64,000 nt of DNA from Callorhinus ursinus. Lineage: Eukaryota; Chordata; Mammalia; Carnivora; Otariidae. The stretch covers positions 18,938,968-19,002,967 of the forward strand of contig NW_020312785.1 in the NCBI RefSeq assembly GCF_003265705.1, written 5' to 3'. The notes beneath the pieces were generated by a model. That model did no database searches, was not told the DNA's origin, and saw only the letters and a program-made list of their open reading frames with translations. This document shows positions 34,813 through 47,640 of the stretch, one piece after another; position 1 is the first letter of the stretch, and each line of letters starts with the position of its first letter. The position numbers and the translations under genes are program-made.

Positions 34813-36064
34813 TTCATGATTTCACCAAATATCTATACAGATAATCCACCCATATTTAGAGATTTTATCTGTAACCCACCCAAATTTTTATAAAAATTCA
34901 CTGATAATGAAGTGAGTCGAAATTAGAGACCCATTTAAAAGATGTCCGGAAATTTTCAGACCCTGTTGTCACTCACTTAAAAATTAAAACTGACAATTAT
35001 ATACCAGAGTATATAAATACTTTGTTAGAAAAGAGACAAAGGAATAAACAGAGATATTTATTCAGGTAAATTAGAAAAGTCAGAAAGATAAATTATGTGA
35101 TTTCCTGATATAAAAGCTAAATATTCAAGGAAAATTTACAATGTCTAATATTTTCCACATTCTCCCTCTCTTTTGTGTCTAATCTACATAATTCGTTTAA
35201 ATAGTTTTGTATTTTAGACAGGTTGATGAATAGAAAACTTCTAAACTTATTGACCTGTTACTGGTTATAATTTACCTACAAAGACGGATTCAGAGAGGAA
35301 ATGAGGCAATAGTGTGCTGGTGGATGTTTAACAACAGCTTCTAAAAAAAAGATTAAAAAGGCCCTAATTTGCAGCATTGGCCGATTTCTATGGTGCAAAT
35401 ATTTCGGCTATATCCAATTTCAAGCCAAGAGAAGGGTATCTCTTTAAGATGGAATTTAGAAAGGAATCATTACAATGAGCTCATCCAAGATGGTTTTAGC
35501 TAAGCTAGCTTCAGCACATCATTGAAATTAGGCTGTATTAAATTAATAAATATTTTATGGGGAAGTTGATTAAATGCATACATACATGTAAGTTAATAAG
35601 TATTCATGAAAAAATTAAGTAACTTTGGAAAATATGCCCCTCTTAGAGATACACTATATACATTAATTTTTTGATTGCCCCAGAAAGTATTGCATATGAA
35701 CAATCCATTTAACATTGTTTAATATAGCATCTCTCTCATACGTATTTGACTCCAGGGTTTTTGGGGTTTTTTTGTTTGTTTGTTTGTTTGTTTTGTCCCA
35801 GAACACCTAAGTAACAAATTTAGAACAATAGTGTTTTTTTAGAATCTCATTTGGGAACTGTGGCTCTGGTTATTCACTTCTAGTCTCACTGGACACATAG
35901 CAGGCATTCAGTAATCACAGTTTACTGACAAAAGGTACTTATTTGGGTAGAAAGATCAAAACAAAAAGGTAAAAAAAAGATCCATGAGTAAGTAGAGGAG
36001 ATTCTGTCCTGTCTTTTATGTGACCGGATTATGTTTAGATAATTGTTTCATTAGTGCAATTGCG
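34813..36064. other. Unassigned non-coding DNA
   Basis: No element is recognised except the (GTTT)n run listed separately. Confidence 0.5.
35765..35795. repeat. (GTTT)n simple repeat
   Basis: A T-run followed by five to six GTTT units and a GTTTTG end. Confidence 0.9.
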
Positions 36065-36145
36065 GGTTTATTCATTTGTTAGACATTTTATTGAGCATCT
36101 ACTATATTCAAAGCACTATGAAACACTAAAGCACTGGAAAATTTC
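36065..36145 (-). mobile_element. L2 LINE 3'-end scrap, reverse
   Basis: TTTATTCATTTGTTAGACAT, TTTATTGAGCATCTACTATA and TTCAAAGCACTATGAAACAC are the reverse of the L2 3' terminus. Confidence 0.65.
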
Positions 36146-38446
36146 AGTCTTTTTATTTTAAATGCTCCATCAGGTAAGGCAAATTTAGTTTTTCTTTTTT
36201 TGATTTTGCAGTAAGGAAGGCAAAATACACTAATCGTTCTAAAATTTAATTCTAAGGAATATTTAAATCCAACACATCTTGATAAATGAGCGGAATTTTT
36301 GTTGCAAACTCCATGTAGTATGGACATATTACTGAGCTATTGAGTACTTCAGATATAGAGAATCTTTTTTAAGAAAAGCTGTCATTTCTCCCCTAAATAC
36401 TCAGTATGAGGTGTCCTATCTGCATATTAATGTGTTAAAATAATAGCGTTTTAATAACTATCAATCTGATTCCATGACAATGTCTCCAAGTGTTTACATA
36501 TATCCACATTTAGCAAGTTAGAGTAATTTATGTTCACATATAAATATTCATAAAACTGAGTATGTTTTCAAAAACAAAAGAGCAAGACTAATGGCTAAAT
36601 GTTAACTGAAAAAAAACCCAGCTATCTATTTTGCAACAGATTTCATGCAAAGTCTCATTTTTTTAACTCCAATTTACGAGTTATCATGCAATATGTAAAC
36701 CTTAGTGCATTTGCTTTTGTTTTCCTTTCCTTTGGAGAATTGACAGGTAGATTTTTCCACTGAAGAAATAACTGGCACTTGACCTTTGCCAGCCAGTATG
36801 ATCTGTTGGTATATCAAAGAAACTCTGATGTTGAATTATCTTAGCAGTAAGTGAATTATTTAAAAAAAAAACAACTACAACATCCTTTTAGATAATATGT
36901 TCATTACTTGTAACAGTGTGTGAATTACTATAGTAAAATAGTGACACCACAGTAGTTCATTTTTTTACCCCATGCGCTTTTCTTACCATCCAAGCATAGA
37001 AATTAATGTATCTCAACACATCGAAAGAAATAAAACCGCATGCATATGTTTAGCCATGAACCTAGCTCAAAACACGGCAACAATATGGAGGAACACGCCA
37101 GAAAATTATCCTCTGATTTCTTAATTAAGAGTATAAAATTGTGGCTATTCATGGTAACCAACACTTAATTGCCTTTGTAAAGCTACAAGATAATTTTCCT
37201 TCAAGGTAAATTGGAGTATCTCCATACCACCAGACCATACAGTGCTCATTTATAGTAATATACAAAGCTTCTGAAAAATAAATTTAATGAAAGTTGTTTT
37301 ATGCCTTGCCCTTTGGAGCATTCCTTCCTTTTTCATCCTCTAATTTTAACAATGTCTTTGAAAACAAAAATTGCTCAAAGGATAGATTGCAAAGATCTAT
37401 AGTTAAACTGTACGTCGTTGGAAGGTAACAAACGTGAGTTCTTCCAATATTTAGTTACGGTACATTGTTAGGGGGATATCTTATCTATGTTAATTATCCA
37501 CATATCTGCATTTTGTGTGGTTATCATAGTAGAACTATCCTCAATAATACAGAATATGCTACATTTTATATTTGTCAAATTTTTATTCAAGTAGCATCAG
37601 CTGCTAGTATGTCACATCACAAGAGCCAACTTAACAACTAAATATCTTGCAGAAAGGGAAATAAACTTTTTTATTTGAGTCTACAGATTCACTGAAGTAG
37701 CAAGCAACAAATAAAATATAAATGCATGAATTAGAAACAGAACTATTGTTGGAGGCCAATGGTTTTGACATAGATTTGAATTTTGAATATTACAAAAGAC
37801 AGAGGAAACCCCACACTTGCTTAGAACAGTAACACGACACCAAAAAAGTTTCTCACCAAATTTCCTACCCCTCCTCATGAGATCTAACCACAGAAATGAA
37901 CATAAACATGGGAAAATCCAGGGCAGGAAATCAAAGAGAATCAGGTCAGAGAGAGAGATTCACAAGAACATATATTCCATGTCATAGTCCGGCAAAAAAA
38001 AAAAAAAAAAAGGGAACTATTTCTAAATGATATCCATAATAAAGCTATAGTAACAGGACTGTACTGTACGTGGTCCTGCCATGGGGAGGTGGGTATTATC
38101 TTGACCCTTGACCTCTTCTCACACAAGAGCCTGAGAAATGAAAATCATGTTTCTCATTGCTGTTTGTTTTATACAAATTCACTGTCTTTATTTAAACTGG
38201 TATAGAGGGGGAAAAAATTCTATTCTGAAATAGCCCAAGTCAGGTTCTTAACAGTCATGTGACTTTTTTTCTGCCACTATGTGCTCCGTATCATTTTACC
38301 CTGAAATAACTATGTGGATTTCAGCTCAACCTGCCTTTGCTTATAATGCATGGCATACCCCGTGAGGGAGCCTGAGAACAGACTCCCTTGAAAAGCAAGG
38401 TTCTCATAGTTGGCCTGTAACCATGGAAGCAGATGCCGGTTTCTTC

Positions 38447-38725
38447 TTACCCCTGCTTACCTCTTTGCAGCCTCGAGCTGCTCCCTATTGTTAAAAGGGG
38501 TACGCCTTGATTTTTCTTCATCGTGACCGAACTTGCCTCTTCTTCAAAGGGCATGATGCTGCAGGTCATTGGTCTAGACTGTTTGCACGGTCCAGAGAAC
38601 AGCCTTGATGTAACCCTTGCTCCGTCTGAGCCACACCACCAGCCGTGCATCTGTAGACTGTAGAGGACATTGGAGATCTGTATTTGAAAAGAAGTCTGTC
38701 TGATTTTGCCATTGTGCCTTTTCAC
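38447..38725 (-). other. 92-codon open frame with a donor-like site, doubtful exon
   Basis: The frame runs from an ATG at 38725 to a stop at 38447. It shows no signal peptide, membrane segment or domain that I recognise, and I match it to no family. Two things make it slightly better than background: it lies in repeat-free sequence with more CG dinucleotides than its surroundings, and the minus strand reads AAAGAG/GTAAGCAG at 38461/38460, a good splice-donor match just before the stop. A GACAG/AAGG acceptor-like site lies upstream, but without a strong polypyrimidine tract. A chance frame remains the likeliest reading. Confidence 0.12.
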
Positions 38726-41104
38726 TCATCGATCGAATGAATATCGAACCTTCTGTCGTTGCATGTGTGAAATAGATAGCTTAGCAAGCACTTTTGTGCC
38801 CAACCTGTGCGGTGGGCCAAAAGGTCTTCCTTTAGTCTCAAGAATTTTTTCTTCAGACTTTATGAATTTCCTGTTAGCTTAAATTATTTATATGCTGTTA
38901 TTTTATCCAACTGTTATGATGACTATTTGAGTTAATTCATCAGCAGTGACTTTCTTTTGCTATTAGAAGGAGTATTTTCTTTTCTGTCAACTATGTTTTT
39001 TTTTCTTTTTCTTTCGTAGCTTTTTAAGCTCTTCTAGCTTAACTTATTCGTAAATACATGTGGTATCAATGTACCCTGTTAAGCCAAAAAGTTGAGATAT
39101 CTTTCCAAGAAGATGATTAGATGATGTCTATCATTTAACAGATTTAATTCCAGAAAGGTGAACTTGAACTGCCTCAAGGTAATTTCAGGGATTTGTAAGA
39201 GTAAGTAAATCAAATAATCACATTGATTTTAAGTTAAACAAAATGTTTGATAAACTCTGTGAATGGGGAAAATTTTCTTTGTTTTTCCCCTTTTAAAAAT
39301 TTGTAAAAATGTTAGTCGGGAGTATTGAAATATACTTTAAGGCATATAAATTTACTACTGTGATTTGGTATGTTAAACAAATACCATATATTTATGATAT
39401 GTATCTTATGACATGATTTAATTAGAAAGTATGAAGTATGAAAATACATTGTTTACATTTCATTTCTAATACAATTCACTGCTTGTCCTCAATAACTGAT
39501 GTTAACAATAACCAATGGCAACTATACCACCTGCTCATTCTTAAAATGTATTCTTTTACTTAAAAAAAAATTCAAGAGCCACTTCAAAATGCCTCCTAAG
39601 CTGATCTTCAGTATCCTGCTTAGCAAGCATTGTCTGTGTGTCATCAGTTTTGTTTTGTTTTGTTTTAAAAAAACCACTATCTCATACTTTAAGGCATACC
39701 TATTTTCTCTAATTGCCACAGGCAAAGGGGAGGTCCATGACAGAATAAAGAAGGTTATTGTGACAGAGGAAACATAGTTCACAATGAGTACTCCTTTTAT
39801 CCAGCCTTAAGTAGAAGAGGATTACTTCCAAGCTGAATTTGGTGGCAGAATGCAGGAGCTGATTTTATTAACATATAAGGACAGGCCAAAGGCAGAAAAC
39901 CTGTTTCTCTTCAGCTGGGTGGTGGTTATTTTGTGTGTCTGTTTGGGGTCTTATTTGGCTCACCTCAAATAGAAGAGATGCTGGACAGAAGACAGTCTGA
40001 AGAAGCAGAAGGAGTAGGTGGGGAGGGTAGGAAATAAGAAACTTAAAGCAATAAAAATTGGGGTTTTCTATACTAGAGAATGAAAAATGATGGGTTAAAT
40101 ATATTTCTACATTTTTTGGCATGCACATGAAATAAAGTCATACTTTGTTTTCAACAAACATATGAGCTGCAAAAGTAGGTAAATTTTATTTCATAAACTT
40201 AACTTTCATTTCTTTAGATAATGATTTTTTTTTGTCTTTCCTATTCTTAATCTCAAATGGTTTGCTAGATTTCCAGATGCTGTTTAGTTTTATACGAGGG
40301 CTTAATACTAAACTTCAATTAGGTAGGTATGTGTTTATTTGGATATTTTACTTGCTTTCAATTGTTTGTTTTGTTTTACATGACAGGGCTTTTATTTGAT
40401 CTTTATGGAATTTTTGTATTCACATATAAATAAGGTTTTCTTTCCCTTTCTAATGAAGTCAGATTTTAAATTAACTCAAAGATGGGCAAAAAATTGTACT
40501 TGATAAACATCTATACATCATAAGAAAATTCCAGACTATAAAATCTATTGCATTTCATTTGTTTTAAATGGAGTTTTGTTTACATTAACCATTTTGATTT
40601 TGTTATTCCTGAGAAAAAATGTCTGTTGCTTTATTTTCAAATACTTCATAGGAGTTGTAGTTGAAGTAGTGTTCTATTTGCAAAAGGAAAAGTAAGTGAG
40701 CGGTTGTTCTCTGTCTGCTAGTACATCTACTGTTACGGAACTTACAACAAAGTGCTATTTTTCTGCTATGTTCTTGTCAATCATGGTTTGTTATTCCAGA
40801 AAGTGAAAAAAATCCAAATTCTAAATTGAGGTCTTTCTCAATATAATGGATACATTTCATATTTCAAATATTGTAATGAATAATTCAGATACAATGAATT
40901 TATGTAGGTATTTCCTGGAAGAAGGCATAAAAAATCATAATCTACACTTTTTCTTTCATATATATATATTTAAAGTACAATAATATGGTTCTTTTTCTAT
41001 ATATTGAATATAAGACTTATACTACCTAAAATGATTTTGCTTATTTAAGTTGGCTTTGTAGCTAAAAATTTTGTAAAATATGCAATCAGATTCTTTCATC
41101 TTAA

Positions 41105-41127
41105 ATTTGTTAACACTGTTAACAAAT
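41105..41127. repeat. 23-bp near-perfect palindrome
   Basis: Arms ATTTGTTAACA and TGTTAACAAAT, 11 bp each and perfectly complementary, are separated by a single C. Each arm contains GTTAAC, a half-site resembling that of HNF1-type homeodomain factors. Confidence 0.9.
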
Positions 41128-44100
41128 ACTTATTACTACATTAAACATTTGCTTCAATTAACCGAGGTTTCATTTCTCTTTATGCTGTGATTGAATTGTT
41201 ACTGTTCAAAAAAAAACAGTAATCTAAACATAACAAATCAACTATTCTAAAACTTCAGAAAATATAAGAAATCATATAATTATTATCTGTTGATTGAAAT
41301 AGAAATCTTTCCCTATACCCCCCAAAAAAAATGCTGAAATAAATCACTTAGTAGGGAATACTTTAAAATGTTCTTTTACATGTTTTTGTTAATACAAACA
41401 GATAATCTTTAAACAATATAAGAATTTCAAAGTGAAAGTATAAAAATATGTATACATTATTGCCAGATCATCTACAGAGATTTTCCATTTGTAGTTTTTA
41501 TATCATTGCTCATATTTACTCTGCAGAAACATGCCAATGCACACACCTTTTGCATTTGATAAAATTTTCCACTTCTGTTCTTGTTTCATAATTACTGCTT
41601 TATATCACTTATTTGAAATAACCTATGTGATTTATTATTGCAACATATGAATGAAATTAATGAGGATTAAAGTGATATTTTTAATTAAACGGGAAAGAAG
41701 AAAACTTTAAGAATGAAGAAGTTGATACAGAAATTATTTAAATGTTCACAGCAGAAATTTTTTAGATGATAGGTTTTATTTTATGCATGGTTGAACTGAA
41801 AATCAAATGGGGTATGTTGCATGATCATATCTAAAAGCAAAATTCATTGCACTACCTGAATATTATACATTTTTATAGGAAAATAATTATATTAGTCTGA
41901 GGATGAGATTTTCTTTTGCAATTACATGACAGGCTTTTTTTTTTTCTTTTTAAATAACATCATGCAACTTGAAAGTGATATCGTTATATATATTTTTAAA
42001 TTAAGCTGTGTATTCAGCACAGTGTCACAAAAAAAATAACAAAAATAGGGGTAAGTATATTGGATTTTCATGTACGGTCTTTGCAGAGTGAATCCGTTTT
42101 ATTTAAAATGTATTTCCTGTGTTTCAGGGCAGAACATTTTTCATATCGCTTTCATCTTCCTCCCCCTCCCTAAAACACATTTTGTTATAAACTTCTGCAC
42201 CAATCACTAGGAAAGACACAAACAGCAGTAGCAGTTCGGGAAGCAGCCCTGTGAATGTAAAAAATCACAGACTTTGATTTTATAAGACAAGTTGGATAGG
42301 AGTCAAAACTGCCACATGCGGTGTGAAAAAATGCCACCCTGGTGTGAACAAAAGGTTTAAAATGGAGTCAAGAAGCGTGCAAGCTCGATGTCTAAGCCTT
42401 TCCTGTGAATTGTCTGCCACAACCTGCAGGGTATCAAGTCGGCTGGAAGAATAGAGGGCTCTTGGAAGCTACAACTGAGAAACATAGGCAGTCAAATGTG
42501 TTAGTTTTTTTTTTTTTTTAATTTTGTTATGTTTTGTTTTGTCTCGTCTAGGCATCATTATACTAAACTGTTTTACCCAAAACATAAAACAAATCCCAAA
42601 AAAGTCACATAATGTGTGAAGAAACTGTTGCTTACAAATGAATTGTTAGATTTTTTTTTTTTTTTTGCGTTCCTTCATTTATAGCAAAGTGAGTTACCAA
42701 CTGTATTTCTATTTAGATTCCTTGTTTTGTCGGTCTGAGTTTTATTTACTGAAGGGTGAATAGGGGAAAACGCTCATAAAATCCTGAATACTAGAGTAAA
42801 AGAAAATCTAATTATAGTACTCATGCGTGATTATCTTCTAAATTATCACAATGGAGGAAAAAAGCTAACAGTTCACTATTGGAAACAAGTATTTCATATC
42901 TTAATAAATAACACAAAGATAATTCTGAATGAATATGCAACAGAAACAGTCCTTCAGAAGAAATACTACTACATTATACTAATGTTACACCTTTAAAAAT
43001 TTACTCCACAGCCAAAACTGTTTGTTAACCAAAAAATAGTCAAATAGATCTGAACTTAAACAATCATCATTTACTTAAATAACTAAAAAAGGCAATTCAG
43101 TTTTAAGGACAATTAAAATGTATACCACTGTGTCATAACCCCCACTTCAATAATCTTAATATGTTTATAAAGCCACATATGAATGCTAATTACATGATAA
43201 ATTATGAATAGCATTTAAAGAAAGTAACATTTCCTAGGTGATTGTGATCTAATCAATACAAACGCATCTAAATGCAACAGGAAACATCTTTGATGAGCAT
43301 TGAAAAGATCCTTAAACTTAGAAGCCAGTTTTATTACATTTGCATCTTATCTCTTATTAAGGATTGGGTCTAAAGCCAGCAAATCCCATTGGTTATGAAT
43401 GCAGGTCAAGACAGGAACATTTTTCTATTTACTCTTTGTAACACTGGATAGAAATCAATCTGTTACTTTCATTACAACCACACAATCAATTCCATTTAAA
43501 GTATAATACAACAGCCAAGTCCAAGGACAATATGGATCCTTGGAAAAAGCTCATACCATTTGCAGGGCTGTATTTGATATAGCTCCTGGTGAACTGTTTT
43601 CTTTCTAATTAGTGTACATGGTCATTTAAAGCAAATATACCTAAACTGGTTTTGCAGTGTAGAATCCAACCAAAGATACGAGGACTGTTTTTGTCAAAGT
43701 TGCATTAAAAAAAATCATTTTTTTTAAACAGTAAAAACCTTAAAAGGAAAGATTCTTCCACATTGTCTCTAATGTGAACAAAACATTATTATAGAGCCAT
43801 TTTGATATTTCGAGAAAAAAACTTCACATACCAAAAAATTCTGCCTTGAAATTAACATATGAAATCCTTATTTCAAATGTCACCGTCCTCTCATCTCTCA
43901 ATAAATGACTTCTTTTCTGATCGATCTTTTCTGGCCTCAAAATTATCAAGATTTTTGCTTCTAGGAGTTTTCTTGCACAAAGCACAGCTCAGTAAACAAA
44001 AGAAATACATCCACTGTGTACTCCATTTACACATAATAGAATCATCACTTCAATTACTTTTAAATATCAAGACTAAGATCATCTTCATGTTTATAAATTA

Positions 44101-44482
44101 CTTGAAAGCACAAGCTAAACCACTGTACACCAACACTAATGGTAGTTGAATGAATTATTTTCTCTATTTTAAAATGAGGATATTTTCCTTTTTCACATCA
44201 GGTTTAAACATTTCAATTTACATAGTCTTCTGATTTCCTCAAACATATAGTAAATGAATATCCTCAAGAAGAGCGCAATTTACAGTTATCTCCAATATAA
44301 TCTTTAAAATACATGTGCTAGTCAATGCATTCTGCCCCTTCCTTATAAGAGGGATAATTCAAATTTAAATCAAATCACTCTCGGTCGTTTCATTAAAAAA
44401 GACTATGTCATTTATGCAAATTGCATAATCTTGAAATTTTGGAGTTTGGAAAAGTTTTCGCCACTTAGAAAAATAGATTTCA

Positions 44483-44684
44483 GGCGCCTGGGTGGCTCAG
44501 TTGGTTGGGCGACTGCCTTCGGCTCAGGTCATGATCCTGGAGTCCTGGGATCGAGTCCCGCATCGGGCTCCCTGCTCAGCGGGGAGTCTGCTTCTCCCTC
44601 TGACCCTCCCCCCTCTCATGTGCTCTCTCTCTCTCTCATTCTCTCTCTCAAATAAATAAATAAAATCTTTTTTTAAAAAAGAAG
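44483..44684 (+). mobile_element. Can-SINE (SINEC), young copy
   Basis: A forward SINE starting GGCGCCTGGGTGGCTCAGTT, with B box GGGATCGAGTCCCG, a CTCTCTCT middle and an AAATAAATAAATAAAATCTT tail. A perfect 15-bp duplication GAAAAATAGATTTCA flanks it at 44468-44482 and 44685-44699. It is very similar to the copy at 20886-21065, so both belong to the same young subfamily. Frames of about 70 codons on each strand are not genes. Confidence 0.98.
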
Positions 44685-44699
44685 GAAAAATAGATTTCA

Positions 44700-45608
44700 A
44701 ATTTAGTGTCAATATTTCATTCTTTCTGCAAAACTGAGGACATGCTTCTCTGTCACCATTCGATATTGTAACTGTTGTTAATGAATTCCCCTTCTAGTGA
44801 CAAGAAGTAGTTCCTAGGACTGAGCTCTCCTCAAACACAGCCTATAAGTAAGCTCTGAGATGAGATATGAGGGTAGTCCCATATGTTCTAAGGGGCCTTA
44901 AAAGTTTCTAAACAGAAACGGGTGTGTTTAGTGCTCTCTTCCCTGCCTAAATCAGCACAGGCCAATTAACCCAATGTCAAAGTCTCCAAACATACTGTTA
45001 CTGCCATGAAGACATTCTTCTTTACCTCCGTTACTCAATTTCTGATGGCCTTGAGTGGCCTTCAGACTACTGTACAGTTTTGTTTTCCTGTTCCCAATGC
45101 CTTCCACCACTGAGAGCATCTAACAACCCCATTTCCCTGCTGTCTGGTCTACCTGCCAGGCCACCCTGTTCAGACCAAGCAAGCACGACACTCACAGATG
45201 ATTTGCACAAATCATGCTCTGGGCCCCACTAAACTTAGAGTAAATTTGGGATGCATAGGTCAAAGACAGGCAGGCCAAGCCTCTGACAGCAACTCAGAAG
45301 ACCCCAGGATGCACTAGGACAGACAGAGGCATTTCAGAGTAAAGGTTAGCTCGGGTCATTCGTAATACAATCACTTAAAAAAGCAGAATAGTCATTTCAA
45401 GTAGGGAGGCCAACACTTAAAAGGAAGATGGATATCACTTTCAATTTTAAGCATAGGCAAGTGAACTAAAAAACCTCATGTGCTGATTTGTATATGTTTA
45501 TTAGTTTTTATTTTAACTGTCATGTTCTTTTTAAATATTTCTAAAGATAGCCAGGGAGTTTCTAAAAACTATAGCTTTTAAACTTGTATCCCTGACATGG
45601 TATCGTGG
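44700..45608. other. Unassigned non-coding DNA
   Basis: No element is recognised. Confidence 0.5.
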
Positions 45609-45621
45609 TATTTTAAGTTTT

Positions 45622-45799
45622 TTGGGTTTTTTTTTTTTTTTTTTTTTTTTAAGAGAGAGAGAAAGAGAGACTAAATTTTAAGCAGGCTCCATGCCCAGCG
45701 CAGAGCCTGACTCGGGGCTTGATCTCACAACTTTGAGATCATTACCTAAGCCTAAATCAAGAGTCAGACGCTTAACCAACTGAGCCACACAGGTGCCCC
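45622..45799 (-). mobile_element. Can-SINE (SINEC), older copy, reverse
   Basis: The minus strand reads GGGGCACCTGTGTGGCTCAG, 'TTGATTTAGGCTTAGGTAAT', GAGATCAAGCCCCGAGTC and AAATTTAGTCTCTC. The poly-A is now a T-run of more than 20 at its left. The CT-rich middle is short. Flanks TATTTTAAGTTTT (45609) and TATTTTAGGTTTT (45800) are a one-mismatch duplication. Confidence 0.93.
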
Positions 45800-45812
45800 T
45801 ATTTTAGGTTTT

Positions 45813-46535
45813 GCATTCAATTCCATCATTTTTCCTTGTAAATGAGAGACTAACTTCCCGAAAATTTAGAAATGGGTTCATCCTTCATATTCTCTCCAAG
45901 TTTGTCTGGAATGCAGGGCTTCCTAAAGGAAGATCAGAATCATTAGCTGTATTTCCTTATTTTGTCTTTATTTAACATTTGAAAAACAAATAGGGATAAA
46001 ATGTAATTTTTTTCTTTTTACATTTAAATTTGTTCATGGAAGTTCAGTTTTCATTTATCAAATGATACAATACATAATGCCTTCTATATTGAAGGGAATT
46101 TTGAAGAAAACTAATCAATATAAATTACCATCAGGTTTCCATTGGATGCATTACATTTTGGTAAAAGCAATGAGCTTAAATTACTAAATTTCAAAAAGAA
46201 ATCATAAAAATATATTTTTAAATGTCAAAATTTTATATATAATATTTGACATGTCACAGGATTATAGGCCCCTACTAAATATGGCTATAATATGCTTATA
46301 ATATGTCTTAGTAAGCAATGAATACTTTAGATGCTTTCATTGTTGATCTGGACTATAGGCGAAACCCCATCTATCAGCTATTCTGTTCTCTAATAAAAGA
46401 AAATATGTGTCATTGTGGTTTCGGGGAAAAAATATATCTTAGTCAATATTATTTCTCAAAGCAAAATCTCAAGTTCAAATCTATTGCTAGGAGCCCAGTA
46501 CACTGGCTCATACTTCTCAATTTCTACTTAATAAT
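45813..46535. other. Unassigned AT-rich non-coding DNA
   Basis: No element is recognised. A 73-codon frame at 46318-46539 has no family resemblance. Confidence 0.5.
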
Positions 46536-46553
46536 TTAAAAAATACAAGTGAT

Positions 46554-46790
46554 GGGGCGCCTGGGTGGCTCAGTCAGTTAAGCGCCAGACTCTTGATTTT
46601 GGCTCAGGTCATGAGATCTCAGGGTGGTGGGACTGAGCCCTGTGTTGGGCTCAGTGCTCAGTGGGGAGTCTGCTTGAGCTTCTCTCCCTCTCCCTCTCTG
46701 TCTACCCCTTTCCCCACTCACATGTACTCTCTCTCTCCAATAAATAAATAAATAAATCTTTAAAAAATTTTAAAATAAAATAAAAATACA
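46554..46790 (+). mobile_element. Can-SINE (SINEC), older subfamily
   Basis: A forward SINE with a complete GGGGCGCCTGGGTGGCTCAG head. Its second segment, CAGACTCTTGATTTTGGCTC, marks an older subfamily than the CTGCCTTCGGCTC type. The tail is (AAATA)n plus A/T-rich sequence. Flanks AAAAAATACAAGTGA and TAAAAATACAATTGA mark the duplication. Confidence 0.96.
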
Positions 46791-47059
46791 ATTGAGATAT
46801 TTGTAGCATTATAATCTTTGCTATCAAAACCCAATATACTTCAGAATATATTTCTAAAGACCATTAATTCTTTCATAGATCCAGACAAAAAAAAGGTATA
46901 TACAGTTTGAAAGATTAATATGATAAACAATGTAAACTTGCAATAAATTGGCAACTGTTCTTTGGGGATCTGAATCATTTAATAGAGGCCTGCTCTCAAG
47001 ACATTTCTAAAATAACTCACAGTATTTTCTGTCAAGTAGTCCTTTGGTCTTAAATCTAT

Positions 47060-47640
47060 TCATTTATTCAACTAATATTTTTTTACTGCCTTTGTGCTTT
47101 CCCAGGTTCTGAGGACATTTATACATTCAACAAATATTGGTTGCATATCTATTTAGTACCATTCCAGGTGCTAATTATGTAATTATAAGTTTTTAAAGAA
47201 ATAATTACTTTTTTAAAAAAGGACTTTTTAAGAGGGTTTTGTGTTATGATGGAGAACAAGGAGAGTTAGAAGAAGAAGAAAGTGTTCCTACATAGATAGG
47301 AAAGTCAGAAACAGTCAAGGGGAAAGGTCTCCAGAGGCAATATGTGAAATGAAGTTTGAAAATTGAGAATGACCCAGACATGGGAAGAACAATATATAGT
47401 TTCTCCACCAGAAAGAATAGCTGGTATGAGGACCCAGTGCAGAAAGTCTCAGTATATTAGAAGCAGTAAGAGAAGATCATCACTTCTAGAGCGTGACCGG
47501 AGAGCAAGGGAGGAGCGACCTGAGGCTGGCTGCAGTAGGAGAGCGAGAAACTCACCACTCACAGACTTATGAGGCCACAGGGAAGAGTTTGAATTTATTC
47601 CCAGGGCAGTGGATCCCTCCTGAGGCAGAGCCTCTCAGGA
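47060..47640 (-). mobile_element. L2 LINE relic, reverse
   Basis: It begins with the reverse L2 end (TTCATTTATTCAACTAATAT, later CATTCAACAAATATTGGTTG). It continues through 'GGCAATATGTGAAATGAAGT', GGAAGAACAATATA, GAGCGTGACCGGAGAGCAAG and GAGTTTGAATTTATTCCCAG, the last equivalent to the consensus 'GACTTTGGCTTTTACTCTGA'. The start appears twice (47060 and 47125), which may reflect a second scrap. Confidence 0.65.

Larger units (their letters stand above)
36146..44467. other. Repeat-poor non-coding block, about 8.3 kb
   Basis: I recognise no SINE, LINE, DNA transposon or LTR element here, only short A/T runs (for example 38000, 42510 and 42652) and one 23-bp palindrome. No coding frame is convincing; the best candidate is listed at 38447-38725. 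Long repeat-free intervals in an otherwise repeat-rich window are often under constraint as non-coding regulatory DNA, but nothing here proves it. Confidence 0.55.
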
